Shown: positions 50,578-63,265, numbered from the stretch's first letter. The stretch: 64,000 nucleotides of DNA from Stereum hirsutum FP-91666 SS1 (GCF_000264905.1 NW_006763132.1:162237-226236), one strand, 5' to 3'. The notes: a model not told the origin generated them from the letters alone. A program made the numbers and translations.

Positions 50578-51274
50578 ATTAGTCGCTAACATGACGCCTG
50601 TACACCGCCAGTATCTATCGAATGTTGGCTGGATCGCGACTTTTGGCTTGGTCGCTGTAACGCCAAAGCCTTCGGTGGGCTGCGTGGTCCGGAGGACATA
50701 GTTTCAGGCTATCTAGACGAATTTGTTCAACTACATTCCTTAGATTATGTATCCCAGTTATTGTTCGGACGTTTAGTGCTACCTCTCATCTGCCATGCAC
50801 ACCAATATATGTTTACCCGAGCTTTCCTTTGGTCGAATCTAACCCGGGGAGTCTGTGGCGCTTCTTGAAATGAGTACCTCTACGCCACACCTCACGCCTC
50901 TCACGCCACAACCGCGCTTACCCATCAGCTCATCGGTATTAATATTCTCTTCTTAACTTACTAACTTGGAAATTGCTACCCTGCTGGGTCAAGCCTCAAG
51001 ACGAAGGCGATCCACCTTTCTACTAGATGAACTTTGCTTACAATCCCTTCTGCTATTTTGTCTACCCTCGAATGGCTGAGTGAGCATACCTACACTCGTC
51101 TGTATCAGCATGGGAGAACGCTATTCTCGACAACTCTAACGGCTTATTCATTTTATCCACCCAGGTATATAACTCCCCACTTCGTCAGTAGGGTCGTCAT
51201 AGTCGCTCTCACACTATACCTCATCTTGTCTCTACCTCCAATAGCAGGGTACCTTTAGCTAGACCGTCTGAACG
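50578..51274. other. Intergenic, nothing recognised
   Basis: The stretch contains the 3' flank of the CDF gene and the promoter of the NmrA-like gene at 51275. A plus-strand frame at 51034-51258 has a hydrophobic end but no family resemblance. Confidence 0.4.
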
Positions 51275-52444
51275 ATGATCGTATTGACTGGGGCAACTGG
51301 CGGTATCGGCTCGCAGGTCCTCAAGCATTTGCTTCAGACTTGTCTGGTTCCGCCCACTGAGATCGCACTCTCTATCTACAATCCCAACCCGTCGTCTTCG
51401 TTTATCTCTACGCTTCCCGAAGGTATCCAAGTTCGACGTGGCGACTTCGCGGATCCGAAGTCGCTGGACGAGGCTTTCAAGGTATGTATCTATCGTCTTG
51501 ACGGATTCAGTGATACTGTGCTGTTACAACCGTCGCTCACTGTACATACTTTCAGGGTGCAGACAAGCTTCTCATCGTATCCTACCCCTCCATTGCCCAC
51601 GATATCCGCGTTCGCTCGCACATCAACGCCATCGATGCTGCCAAACGCGTCGGCGTCAAACGCATCTACTACACTAGCTTGGCCTTCGCTGGCGAGACGG
51701 GTGCTGGTAAGAAAGGCGAAGAGAAGGACGGCGAGGGAAAGAGTGTCAGTGCTGTGATGAGCGCGCATTTGGATCCGGAGCGGTATCTGAAGGAAAGTGG
51801 GGTCACGTATACAATTTTGAGGGAAGGGATCTATGCGGAGAGTTATCCACTTTACCTGGGTGCGTCTCTCTCTCCGCCGCTGTCCAATGGGCTCCTTGTG
51901 CTCTTGCTCAAGCGCGCTGTGGCATATATAGGTTTCTTCGACCCCAAGAAAAACACGGACGTTTACGTGCCTGGGGATGGGCTCATTGCGTGGGCTTCGA
52001 GAGAAGAGCTCGGAGAGGCGACCGCTCGACTCATTGCGGAGGTATGGCTCTATATTCGCTACATGAACTTGTTTCTGACAATTCATCTGGCTCCATCGAC
52101 AGGGTTCTCATGCTAACGAGACCCTCCTTCTATCTGGCCCTCCTTCCAACAACCTTACCCTCTCCAGTCTTAGCATACATCTCTCAAAACTTCTCGCTCG
52201 GACGATCTCTTTGCACACCATAACGGTCGACGACTACGTTCAACGCTTCTACAAGAAGGACTCGCCATGGGGTAGTGAGGAATTCCTGAGGGAGTGGGCG
52301 AAGACATACGAAGCGATGGCGAGAGGCGAGACGGGAGTAGCGAGTGATGTGTTGCGAAGGATTCTGGGCAGGGAGCCCAAAAGCATGGAGCAATCTTTGA
52401 GAGACAGTTTGGGAGAAGATGCGATTGGGCAATACGCGAAATGA
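51275..52444 (+). CDS. NmrA-like / quinone-reductase-type NAD(P)-binding protein
   Basis: An atypical short-chain dehydrogenase of the NmrA/QOR2 group, binding NADPH and either reducing quinones or acting as a redox sensor. Exons 51275-51481, 51556-51859, 51932-52041 and 52103-52444 close in frame to 320 residues. MIVLTGATGGIGSQVLKHLL holds the GATGGIG loop. Then come VRRGDFADPKSLDEAFKGAD, LLIVSYPSI, AAKRVGVKRIYYTSLAFAG, YTILREGIYAESYPLYL and GLIAWASREELGEATARLIA. The C-terminal part (TITVDDYVQRFYKK, FLREWAKTYEAMARGE) is a helical substrate lid. It belongs to a different branch from the two NmrA-like paralogues at 4-12 kb and precedes a flavin monooxygenase in the same direction. Confidence 0.88.
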
Positions 52445-53234
52445 TGATGCTCTCGGGGGTGGAATGGATCGGTATAGGGTATGCAGCTGGAAGTTACAGT
52501 ATTTTTCGTATGTGAGTATCCATGAAGTTCGTTATTTTATTTTCGATCTCAGAGATGTCGCCTTTGTAGCTCCGGAATGGCCACTGCTCTTCAGTACGTC
52601 GGCATATGTGACAAGAGAAGCGTAGCACTGCGCTAACTGATGGTTTTCCTTCGTTCACAAACGGAAGTTGTCGATGTCAGAGCGAGGCCTTCTCGAAAGC
52701 ACACTGTACTGACAAGTGGACTGTAAATGGGTGGTGAAGCAAGGTCATCAGGAGAGCGGTAAATTCCATTGGGTAAATGAAAAAGGCCAGAGGCTGTACG
52801 TTCTCCGAAGGTTCTGTCGAGGAAAGAAAGAGTGTGGGAACTTCACTCGCCGCTCCAGACTATTTTCTCGACCGGCGTTGACTCACTCCAGACTTACTTT
52901 GCTCAGGCAAGGGCTATCATGTCGTTCCTCAGCATCGCTCTGAAACCCTAGAGCCGCTCGATAGTTAGTTGATGGTTAGGCGACCGGTTTTGCTAGGCGT
53001 CGACGCTCAGGTTGCCGCATCTTGGCCGAGCCGGCAGATTGATCCCACATCAATAACAGACACTTGGACTTGGTCTGATTTCGTTCGCTAGGTACGGCTG
53101 GACTTGGGCTGGACAGGGCTGTGCCTTCAACCGAAATATATTTGCCCTTAGAAGTACGTTAGCTGTTCCCGCATTTTACCAGTCACCGCTAACCACTTGT
53201 ACAGTCGTCAGTCGTGACAACTATCCGGAATACT
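52445..53234. other. Intergenic, nothing recognised
   Basis: A spacer between two plus-strand genes, containing the promoter of the monooxygenase at 53235. No gene, repeat or RNA feature recognised. Confidence 0.4.
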
Positions 53235-55106
53235 ATGGCGCACAGAGACAACCACCAGCCGATTAAAATTGCAGTCGTGTATGTACCTTGCTCCTTTCTT
53301 CTTCCGAGTAAATTACGAGCTGTCCTCCTCTCCACTCAGTGGCGGTGGCGTTGGCGGAATAATCACCTCCTATGCCCTCGCATCAGCTTTTTCCCTCCTT
53401 CAAGCAGACATCGAGATTCACGTCTTTGAGGCTGCATCAGAGTTCACCGAGATTGGGGCGGGCATAGGCGTTACTTGGAGGGCATGGACGGTCCTCCAGC
53501 TTCTAGGCCTTCAGGACGACCTACTCAAGCTGATTCCGCGGGCGCCTAATGATGATATGGGTGTGTCGTCTCTGTATTTTTTACGTCTGACTATTACTGC
53601 ATGCTCATAGGGTCGCACCAAACAATATTTTGGTACAGCGATAGCTTCTAGATGTAGGAAGTCAGACCAGAACGTCGGAATCGATATCCTCGATATGATG
53701 ACCCGTGGTTCGTTCACTCCGTCTATCTCGTCTACATTCTGTTCAACGGTTCTGCTTCAGGCGGTTACACAACCTTTCTTCGAAGAGATTTTCACGCCGC
53801 CATCCTCTCTCGTCTAGAGAATGATCCAAACTGCTTCACTCACACATACAAGCGTCTCCTTTCCTACACCGAGCACAAGTCCGAGTCTGAAGCCTCCGTC
53901 GGCATTACTCTCAACTTCGCCGACGCCACCAAGGTCACCTGTGATATACTAATTGGCGCAGACGGCCTGAAGTCCGTCGTCCGCCATTGCATGTACGAAT
54001 CTCTTGCTCTTATGGCCGAACCACGGGCTCTCGACCAGGCGCTCCGTTTCGATGGAAAGGAAAGACAAAAGAGGCAGGCGTTGTTATCGTTGAAAATGCC
54101 GGTGTGGAGTGGAGTTCTCGTCTACAGAGCCCTTGTTTCTGCAGAGACACTCCTGACGGTTAACGGAGGCCACCCTGTTGCTGTCAGGGTGATGCAATAT
54201 TTTGGAAGAAATCAGGTACGCTTTGACCCTTTTCTTTGGTCAAAATGTTCATGTGCATCAAGTAATCAATTTTCTGACATCGTATATTAGCACATAACCG
54301 CATACCCTGTTTCCTCTGGCCGTCTCATAAATATTGTCATCTTCTTTGCAGACTATTCCCGCGAGTTCACTTCCTACCCCGAACCCTGGGTCGAGAAGGA
54401 CGTAGATCCTCAACCGATTATCGACGCATTCGCTCATTGGGAGCAAGAAGTGAAGGAACTAGTCGCAGTGAGCCAACATTTCATTTATCCCGCTGCTTCG
54501 CTTCTGAGATTAGACTAATGAGCAAGAACTGCGCTTGAATAGTGTATCAAGTCCACACAAGTATCGAGATGGGCCGTTCACGTCGTCACAGACCTTCCCT
54601 CGTTCACGTCTCCATCATCCCAAATCACGCTGCTCGGCGATGCGGCGCATGCCATGACCCCATTTCAAGGAGTAGGAGCCGGCCAAGCTATCGAAGATGC
54701 ATATGTCCTTTCAACGCTCATCGAACGGTCTCTGCTCAATACTTCCGCCAGCACTACGTCCGCCACTGCCACCGGGATCTATCCGTCTCCTCACATCACT
54801 CCCTCACGATCCGAGCTACTAGCAAGAGTTCACAAAGCGCTTCAAGTATACTCTGAATACCGGCTTCCTATAGTTTACGATATTCAAGAGAGGTCGAGGA
54901 GAGCTGGGATGCAGCATGCGTTTCATTCATCCGCCCTCAGACGTAGGAATGGTGAGAGTTCCGAGAATCCTGGGTGTACGTCCTTGGAGTGGGATCTAGG
55001 GCAACTGGCGAAGGACCTACAAAGCAATATTGATTGGGTAAGTGAAGGGAGCCCGAGGACCGAGTTAGAAAGGGCAGTGGAGATGCTGGAGGAAAGATTA
55101 GGATGA
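53235..55106 (+). CDS. Salicylate-hydroxylase-like FAD monooxygenase (FMO-A)
   Basis: A single-component flavoprotein aromatic hydroxylase of the NahG/PHBH type. It starts MAHRDNHQPIKIAVVGGGVG, with GGGVGG as the FAD loop split by the first intron (53278/53340). Visible motifs: IEIHVFEAASEFTEIGAGIG, a RKSDQ block, GGYTTFLRRDFHAAILSRL, TCDILIGADGLKSVVRH (DG motif), SSGRLINIVIFFADYSREF and the second flavin motif ITLLGDAAHAMTPFQGVGAG followed by QAIEDAYVLSTLIE. It ends VEMLEERLG at 55106. The donor after DDM near 53562 must be GGT|GTGTCG to keep the frame. With it I see no disruption. Substrates in this family are hydroxybenzoates or polyketide-derived phenols, often hydroxylated with loss of CO2. 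The substrate here is unknown. Confidence 0.87.
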
Positions 55107-57219
55107 TGGAGAATGAGGTTTCAAACGCCGGGTGGAGTGCCGAGGGACAGGGGCACTGAGTGGGTCGAGTTACAAGATCTTTATGGTACACTCGCACGTC
55201 TGGTGTTCTCGATGATTTGAGGTACGGAAAGGTGAGGTGATGAAAGGTGGACGGCCATGGGTGGCGCAACGCCCAACGTATTCTTAGAGCTCAACTGTCC
55301 GCTGAGATCGGGTATGTCGCCCATTCAGTTCAACGCCCTGTCTTCATCCATCACCATATCTCTGTCTTGATGAACTATGGAGTTTCAGTAGAACAGTATA
55401 CTTGGAACGGCATCTTCTCAAACGCGAACATGGTTTATATGTTTGGTCGCAAGAATACCATACTCCATACATAGCAAAATTGTCCATCAAACGATACTCC
55501 TAAGAAAGCGCTGAGAACAGCCTCATTTTCTTGATATATGTGAAGAATCGATGACCTAGCCATCCCATTCATATCTCTCGTTCTCATCGGAACTCAATTT
55601 TGTGGCCGACTACCCCTTGATATACCCTGGATTCCCTTCGCCTTTGAGTTCATCATGTCAGGTTTCTGCTCTTGAGGCGCGCTCGATATAGTATGTCCAT
55701 TCGCTTTAGTGGGAATCTCGGATCATATAGAAAGTCTCATGGTAGCATTCCTGGGCTCTCTATACTTGTATCGACCTACATAAGTGCATTGGTTTTGATG
55801 ACCAACTATAGAAAGCAACCTTCCATCTATATCGATCGTTACATCTTGCTCTTTGCATCCGCTCATAAGAACAATATGATGAACACGGAGTCCCTTGCTC
55901 CGCTCCATGTCATACCATATCTGGTGCTCGTCGTCCATCCGCCGATGACCATCACTGCCATTTTATCTCACCTCACCCGGGTCCTCTCGTCTGCAGAGAT
56001 CCATGCATGTTGGGAGCTATGTCGGTTGCAGAACAATATTGGTCTCTGGGTTGTGTACCTTCAAACAAGTACTATTATCTTCCTCGGGCCTTGAGCATCT
56101 GTTGGAGGCTGGCCGCGGCATTTCTACTATCTCAGTAAAGTCACTTCTCATGGCATAACATGCAGATCTCCGACCAACCTTTGCTTCTCTCACCTAAGAA
56201 GCGACGAAATACATCCCTATGTAGGTTGGTGTCAAATGGTTGGTGAAATATCCATCAATACTTCGATATTTCGATATGGATAATACGAGGTCGACGTTTC
56301 TGTCGAATGTACGAAGATGTGGCTTAGTATTCCCCGCAGAGAGATCGGTGCTCTGCGTAGTTGGTGACTTTTCTCATTACCAGCTGTCGACACAAGCTGT
56401 CGTAGAGCTCATGCTGGCATTCCAGCTATCAGGATATAGGCGCTTCAGCGAGGTATGTCTCACCCTGGGTACACCAACCATTATTTAGAAATCAAGTTTC
56501 TGCTTACATCGGTGTCTTTATAGGTTGAAGTGAGCTCGATAGAGAAGGTCTTGACTGGTCTGTGCTCGTTCATCTTTACGCAGTAAGTATACTGTGGCCT
56601 GTCACATAGGAGCAACATGGGAGACGCTCTGTCGACATCTAGTGAGTCCATTGATATTTCGTCGTGGCTAGGTTCCCCCGCTTATGCCGCTCTCGTTTGA
56701 AAGGATCGACCTGAGGATATCCAGATCTGAATCCGCTCCATGGCCATTTTATTCGGACGACGAATCATTCCTTTATGTCTCGTCGTTGTTGCCGGCTTCT
56801 TTTCGGACAACGGTAGCTTGACTAGACAAGGGTGGCCATTCTTCGCCACTGTGATGATTACTGGAACCATTGTCGGTTGGAGGCTGGCGAACACCAGTAG
56901 ATGAGGACTGTGCGATATTTTACATCGGTTGTACACGTCTCTCTGGTACTCGCAGCAGGCTTGGCTGTAGATGCGATTACCTCCTGGGTAGAGAAGTGGA
57001 TTCCGTTGTATACATCGATACATTGTATCGTCTCGATACCCCTCCAATGATCTATGCACTACCTGGAACATTACGGCGACTCGCAAATATATATGTACAC
57101 GACTTGAAAGCAGAGCACAAACACACGCAACAAAATCATCTTAATAGTTTACTGAAATTCACCTTCTTTGGTTATAACTGTCATCCATGTAGCATCTCTT
57201 CAAAAGCGAATCAACCTCG
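55107..57219. other. Spacer between convergent monooxygenase genes
   Basis: FMO-A and FMO-B end towards each other across this 2.1 kb. Apart from the putative UbiA relic I see no gene. Other frames (55672-56094, minus 57086-56682) overlap that relic. Confidence 0.4.
55870..57010 (+). pseudogene. Possible decayed UbiA-type aromatic prenyltransferase
   Basis: Scattered plus-strand fragments resemble an integral-membrane UbiA prenyltransferase. Near 55995-56070 the frame reads ACWELCRLQNNIGLWVVYL, like the first conserved helix. Near 56810-56900 LTRQGWPFFATVMITGTIVG followed by WRLANT resembles the last helices. After a frame change, DEDCAIF and RCDYLL resemble the family's C-terminal D-C..F and DY blocks. 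The Asp-rich prenyl-diphosphate motif (NDxxDxxxD) is not found, and stop codons separate the pieces. If the reading is right, the gene is broken. If wrong, the stretch is empty. Confidence 0.33.
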
Positions 57220-59189
57220 TCACTCAATGACCGTCTCGACACATTGAAAGCTCATACTCTTCATCCCGTCCACGAACGCGTCGTCCTCCCCCGCCCAGGT
57301 CATACCCAAAGCCCTCTCCTCCAAAATTCCCCACTTAAGCCACCAATCCTCCGCAGCATCCCTTGCGTCAAATCCCCAAATCTCAAACAACCCCTGCCAC
57401 TGTTCCCTCAACTCTTGGTCCTCCGGCTCCGCGTCATACCTCCCATGGATGTGCGCGTCCTCTTCCTGATTCAACGACTTCACGGTCGCCCAGATCTCGT
57501 TTCGAACATTGCGTGCGGGGCCAGGCGGGAGACGAAGCAACGTGAGATTGGCAAGTTCGAGGTTGTGCCCGGCGTGGGCGCGCGGTCTACAGATCTCTTC
57601 GTATGCGTAGAGGAGGGAGGCGATTTGGGATGGGTGGCGAATGTGGGAGAAAAGGGTCCCGAGAACGCAGGCATCCTCGAGGGCGGAGGACACGACGGGT
57701 AGTCCACATGGCTGGGGAGGAGACAATTGGGTCAGTTTTGGTTGAGCCGAGTGAGACATACTGTGTGGCGCAAGCTGGCTGACGTACTGTGAAAGGATGG
57801 GCAGCTTCTCCTGCAATGATGATGCGTTCCGACGCGTCGATCCAGGATGAGGCGTGAGGCATGGCCGTGCTCTTTATACGTGAGACTGTGGGAAGTCGGT
57901 CGATCATCGCATTCAACCTGGAGAAAGACGGAATGGATGTTAGAAATGAAATATATATTGTTATTGTGAGATACGACTCGCCGTGGTTCTAGGGGCTGGC
58001 GGATTACAAAACGAGGAGAAATGGAAGCACCCCATCCAGTTGGAGCATCTTCGTTACTATCCTCATTCACGAATATGCTAACGGCCCATGTCTGATCATC
58101 CTACAAGGAGACATAGCAAACCATGGATTTTTGAGTCGGTAATTCACTGTTAGATAAGAAAACGGCTCACAATGCTAAAACCTGAGGAAGACAGGATAGT
58201 TCAATCAGTCTCACCGCTTCATCGAGTTCGCAGAGTGAATTAACACGTACTGGCGACCAAAACGTTATCTCCAGTCCAATACGGAGCACTCATAGCCACA
58301 ACATCCGTAGTAAGATCGTTAGCTAGCATGACTTCCATCGGAATGATCCCCGTATACACGACCAGTGGAGTCGGTGGCGGTATCGGAGGTATATCTTCTA
58401 CAACGGGACGAACAACACTGTCCCTGCCATCTGCTCCAATGATAACATCCGCGTGGAACGTTTCGCCGGTGGCAAGGGTAACAGACGGGCGATCAATTCC
58501 GGTGGATAAAGGAATAGATAGTGACGATGGGGTAGACGAAGCTCGGGATGGTGAGACAGAAATGACCGGGGCGTTGTATGTGATTTGTACACCAGATGTG
58601 GTGGCGAGGTCGTGAAGCATGTCGTGAATGCCATGATGCTGCGAGATAAATGATCATGGGCAATACTACATATGAGGTTCTGGTCCAGGGAACATGCCTA
58701 CCGAAGCGCCCAAAGGTGGAGCTCCTAATTGCTCTATAATCTGCTCGGCCATAGCGAGATATCCCAATCTTTCTCCGCTTTCCACTACGAATTCGCGTTC
58801 AAGGAGAGTTAAGTGAGAAACACAATGCTACGGCAAGATTCGACGAAGAGACCAAGGCTCACTGTCTACGAAATCGAGAGATGGAACCTCCGTTGCGCAT
58901 TTTCTGATTCGCTCAGAAAGACCCCATTGCAGTAGCACCCGTGAACCATTTGGCGGTACGCGGACTCCTGCTACCGAGGAGGAGGTTCCACTGGAGGACT
59001 TCTCGAAGACGCGAACTCGATGTCCAGAGGAGGCGAGAGCATGTGCGGTGGCCAGTCCTGTAAGGCCTGCGACCGAACGAATCTGGTCACTCCAATGAAG
59101 ATAGTCCACGACATTAGTATCCGCGACTTACCCCCACCAATAATGATGAACTCTAGTTCGATGATAGCTTGGCGCCCTGGCTCATTCAT
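57220..59189 (-). CDS. Salicylate-hydroxylase-like FAD monooxygenase (FMO-B)
   Basis: A second flavoprotein aromatic hydroxylase. It starts MNEPGRQAIIELEFIIIGGG, then after the first intron LTGLATAHALASSGHRVRVF (GGGLTG dinucleotide loop). Other blocks: VAGVRVPPNGSRVLLQWGLS, GIHDMLHDLATTSGVQITYN, HADVIIGADGRDSVVRPVVE (DG motif), WAVSIFVNEDSNEDAPTGWG, ASSWIDASERIIIAGEAAHP followed by FTV, and PCGLPVVSSALEDACVLGTL. The C-terminal part is acidic and ends VETVIE at 57220. The second flavin motif reads GEAAHP where the family nearly always has GDAAHP. The ribityl-contacting Asp is thus Glu, a conservative change that may still work. About seven introns are needed. Their borders fit but were not all counted. 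Confidence 0.84.
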
Positions 59190-60968
59190 CGTAAAGAAAT
59201 AATATAATGAGGAAATCGTCGAGATGTAGGCGGGAAGTCGTGAAGGGTCGTCAGGAATCGTGGCGCCGACAGTCAAGAGCAGGCGAAAGTGTTAGGCAGA
59301 GTACCATGCAAACGGGGCATCTCTTATGTTGGATCACCGTAAGATCTTTTCCGTAACAAACGATGAAGATTATATAATGACGGACGAACCGTGTGCCAAG
59401 GCAGTGTTGCAACCCACAAGCGGTAAAGAGCACTCCGAGGGGAAACCGTGCATTGAGATGTTCGCAAAACCATAAACAGTCTGGATGGAAGAGCCGTATG
59501 CCCTTTACGTGTACTCCAGGATTAGATTCTAGGTTCCCGTCTAGTAAGAGAAGAGGAGGGGATGACCTAGAATTCAGCGGCCTAGTCGGTGCTCGATAGC
59601 CGTCATCATGCGTGTCATCGGGGCCAGCGGCTATCCATATTCTACAGAAAGCGTAGATTTGTGTGGTGAGCTAGTGCAACTGGGGAGAGGCGCTTTTGAA
59701 CGCGGCGGATGAAAAGTGTAGGTGATAGAGCAACATGATTGAGGCCAAATTGAGGCCTGGCCCTGGTCAGTGGTAACGATTCAGTTACGTAGCACGTGAC
59801 CAGGCAGTGCCAGCCACGTGTGAAATCTTCGGCTTCGAGATCAAATGTTTTGTCGAATGTTGTACGCTCGCTCATCGATGTCTGCACCATCAACTTCGCC
59901 CTTGCCGTCTTCTACGCCCTCACCGCTCATTGCTGTCCCATATTTGTCATCAGACTACTCAAAATGTACTCGGTCTCTCCCGTTGCCCGTACTTGGCAGC
60001 CTCGTCGCGTCAATCCTGGTAGGTATCTCATCAAGTACCGAAAATTTCTGGGTGCCTTGCGTCCGCCATTTTACCGCAGATTCGCCGTTTCTAGACTGTT
60101 GTGGTCACAATCACGTATCGCTACCCTCGAGCGACGAGTATGGATCCAGTGCTGTTCGAGAATCCGAAGAATACCGGTATTGAGCGTCAGAGGCGGTTGA
60201 GATAGATGTGGGGACAATATAAGGTTGTCATCTCAGCAGACTTCGGAGAAGTATTGAGCGTGAGCAGGTGCCGGACTTATCGGAGCGAGTGGTTTTACCT
60301 TACCACCACCTCGCTGCCATTTTCTTGATCCGTCGCTAAAAATTGTTCACATATCCCGTTTCCTGTATACGCAGGTCTACTTTCAAAACACGCTAGTCGG
60401 GGAAAGGCTGGCGGCGAATATTTAGATCCCTAGGTGCACGCGGTCCAGTGTACAATCAACGTGAGCAACGTTACATAGCGATCATATGAGCTTGCGCCCT
60501 GCGAAGGATGTTGGGGAATTTGCTCATTACCACAGCTTAATTTCATTGATTCGTCCTCAGCACTGGAGCTAGTGAGCCTGGTGGTGCGAAGTAATGCAAT
60601 CAGACTCTGTGGGATGAGAGGGATCGAGCGACTAACGATGCTTGATTTGGGTCTCACTTGGCTCGGACCGCGTTTGGACGAAAACTAATTTATGACTACC
60701 TCGTGAAAGTTTTTGATAGATCTGGCGTGTTGTTTAGGCCACGAAGTATCTCTCTTCTCTATTATCCACGCACTTCACGCCTTTCTGAGAAGGATGGGTT
60801 TCCCCATCTTCGCTGTAACTGCATCGAGAACTGATGATCAGTCCCGGTAGTCCCGGGCTGTCCCGGGCTGCCGCCAGGTATGATGGCAGCTTCTTTCGTC
60901 GGCCTTATTTGAAATCCCAGCACGCTATCTCCAATCTTTCCCCTCCTTCCCCTGCCTCCTCCATCAAC
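59190..60968. other. Divergent promoter region and gene-free stretch
   Basis: FMO-B (minus) and OMT4 (plus) point away from each other. Around 60840-60880 the unit GTCCCGGGCT is repeated in tandem with a variant copy. No gene, MITE or RNA gene was recognised in these 1.8 kb. Confidence 0.4.
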
Positions 60969-63265
60969 ATGCATCCTACACTTTCCCAGCTTGCTGTGTT
61001 CATCAGCGACTCGGTCGAATCTATCGAGGCCAGCTGTGCTGTCAGAGGTCTCACCGTACCCGATCTCGACTCACCTTTCGACCCCTCGTCCGAGGACTTC
61101 CGGTTGGATCCTACCATTGCACATGCTATCAACGTTACTTCTGTCGCAGCGAAGAAGCTTAACGCGATACTCCAACCTCCTCACGTATCCTCGGCACACA
61201 TCTTCTCCGGTGTTCGTAATCCTTAGGTCCTTCTATACCGTCTATTGATGATGTGAGTAGCACTACCAAGCCTCTGCCATGCAAGCGTTGGTCGACACAA
61301 AAACCGTCGAAATTCTCAGAGATGCGGGGAGCCAGGTGAATTCCTGGCGCTTCTATTTTCCCAGTTGGTCTGTACATCTGAGCCTGCTCCAGGGTCTTCA
61401 TGTAGACCAGATCTCAACGAAGAACGGGATAGACTCGAAGAAGCAGGGTACGTGTTCGTTTCGTCTCTCATAGGGTCATAGTTGACTTGTTTGCAATACC
61501 CAGCCAGGATGCTTCGTTTCCTGGCAACAAAATTCGTGTTCCGCGAAGTAAGGCAGAATGTTTTTGCCAACAACCGCATCTCCTCGATGTTGGACACTGA
61601 AAAATCCGTGGACGAGCTACGTCGCAGGTATGTTGTACCCGTATACTACTTGCCTGCCACACTGCTCTAATTTGCCTTCAAGCCCTCGAGAGAGGATCAT
61701 CGGATTCAACGCTAGCGCCAGCCATGTGTATGCCATACAAGTTCTTATTCGTATTATATCTGTTCCTGAACACGCTTTACTTTCCTCAGCTTCAACGAAC
61801 GTATGCTTGCAGCATCGTGCCTTCTTACGAACCTTCTCGAACCCAAGACTCGATGCTCAGATGAGCCCAACTCCGTTCCTTGGCACACGGCGACTGGGGT
61901 GACGGTGCCCTACTGGACTTACATACAACTTCCAGGCCAAGAGCTTCGCCTTGAGCGCTTTGGAAATGCTATGCGCGGCATAAATGAGTCGATGGTACCG
62001 CCGAGCACCATCCTGGGAGGTGAACTATCACTGAGCGTTAATGGTTTTGACCTGAACTCATTCGCACATCGATTTGTTAGGGTTTGCCTGGTCGGATTTA
62101 AACACGGATGCGATAGTGGTGGATGTAGGATCTGGTGTAGGCGCGACCTCTCTAGTCTTGAGCAAGGCCCATCCCAAGTTACACGCCATCTTGCAGGATA
62201 AGCAGCCCGTTATTGACAATGCTGAGTTGGTGAATTATAATGGACTTCGTATTCGGCGATTCTATTTAGATATATTTGAATCAATTCTTGCTTTTGAGGT
62301 CTGGACGAGGAAGTTCCCCCCAGCATTGCAATCTGGTCGTGTTAAGTTACAAGGTTCGTCGTTTAATTGTCCTGTATTTGCACAGAGTCTACTCACTAAT
62401 GTTGATGTCCTGGAAACAGCACATGATTTCTTCATAGCTTAGCCCGTCGAAAACGCCTCCGTATTTCTTTTCAAAAACATAGTACATGACTGGTCTGACA
62501 CGTATGCCAAGCGAATCCTGACTCGTCTACGCGACGCCGCCACGCCCGAGACGAAGTTGCTGCTTGTGGAGAGCCTCGTCGAATACGCTTGCAGAACCGA
62601 TGAGGATGATGCCATTGAGATCCCAGGCGCCCGACCGAGTCAGGCTCCAGGACACTTGCTGGCGAACTTCAGGCTCCAGGACACTTGCTGGCGAACTTCG
62701 GCAATATCAATTGCATGCAATATTTGACAGATCTTTCGGTGAGTGACTACTATCATCCCCACTCCCACTTTTTAGGCCGCGTTTATCTATCAGACTTCAG
62801 TCGGGGAGCAATGACGCGGGGTTGCCCTGCGTCCCGAATCCCCATGATAAGCCCCGAGTTGACTTTGAACTCTGCTCGGGGGCATCCTCGAGACAGGCTT
62901 CACGTCTCCCCTTTGGCAAAAGTATCGCATCGACGTGAATCGAGTTTGACATGTATACTCGGTCTCAACCATGTGCCTCTCTTCACGTGCGGGTGCTTCG
63001 TAACCAACCCTCCTATTTGTTTCGTCTCAAGTGTCACAATGTGGGTTGAAAGAAGATGAGCTGATCGGTTACTTTTCTCCTTGATGTCATGTATTTCTAG
63101 ATGCTCTTCTTATACAACTCGCAAGAGAGAACGATCGGCCGCTTTTTCTCTCTCCTAGAGGAGTCGGGATGGAGAATAACGCAGGTATACAGACCGGAGG
63201 GTTCGTTCCTGCAACAGATCGAGACGTTCCCCGTCCCAGATGTCTTCCGACAATATGGTTGTTGA
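60969..63265 (+). pseudogene. O-methyltransferase OMT4, interrupted by a stop codon and a 29-bp duplication
   Basis: The gene keeps a full COMT-like layout: MHPTLSQLAVFISDSVESIE, LVDTKTVEILRDAGSQ, GLHVDQISTKNGIDSKK, MLRFLATKFVFREVRQNVFA, VPYWTYIQLPGQELRLERFG, SAM site AIVVDVGSGVGATSLVL, KFPPALQSGRVKLQAHDFF, VFLFKNIVHDW with the catalytic His, MLLLYNSQERTIGRFFSLL, ending QYGC at 63265. Introns and phases otherwise fit. Two lesions break it. Codon 62440-62442 is TAG where OMT3 has CAG in the block LQPVQNAAV. A 29-bp unit at 62642-62670 is repeated at 62671-62699, which shifts the frame before FGNINCMQYLTDLS. About ten residues are also missing after exon 1. The last intron (about 360 bp) is unusually long. 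Confidence 0.75.
62642..62699. repeat. 29-bp perfect tandem duplication inside OMT4
   Basis: The 29-base unit beginning AGGCTCCAGGACACTTGCTG occurs twice head to tail without mismatch. Since 29 is not a multiple of three, the duplication shifts the OMT4 frame. The identity of the copies means the event is recent, or an assembly artefact. Confidence 0.85.

Noticed and set aside
53590..53680. Apparent stop codons (TAG) in FMO-A just after the second intron
   Set aside because: They occur only if the donor is placed at ATGG|GTGTGT. Using ATGGGT|GTGTCG three bases on (phase 0) gives an open frame running through the conserved RKSDQ block.
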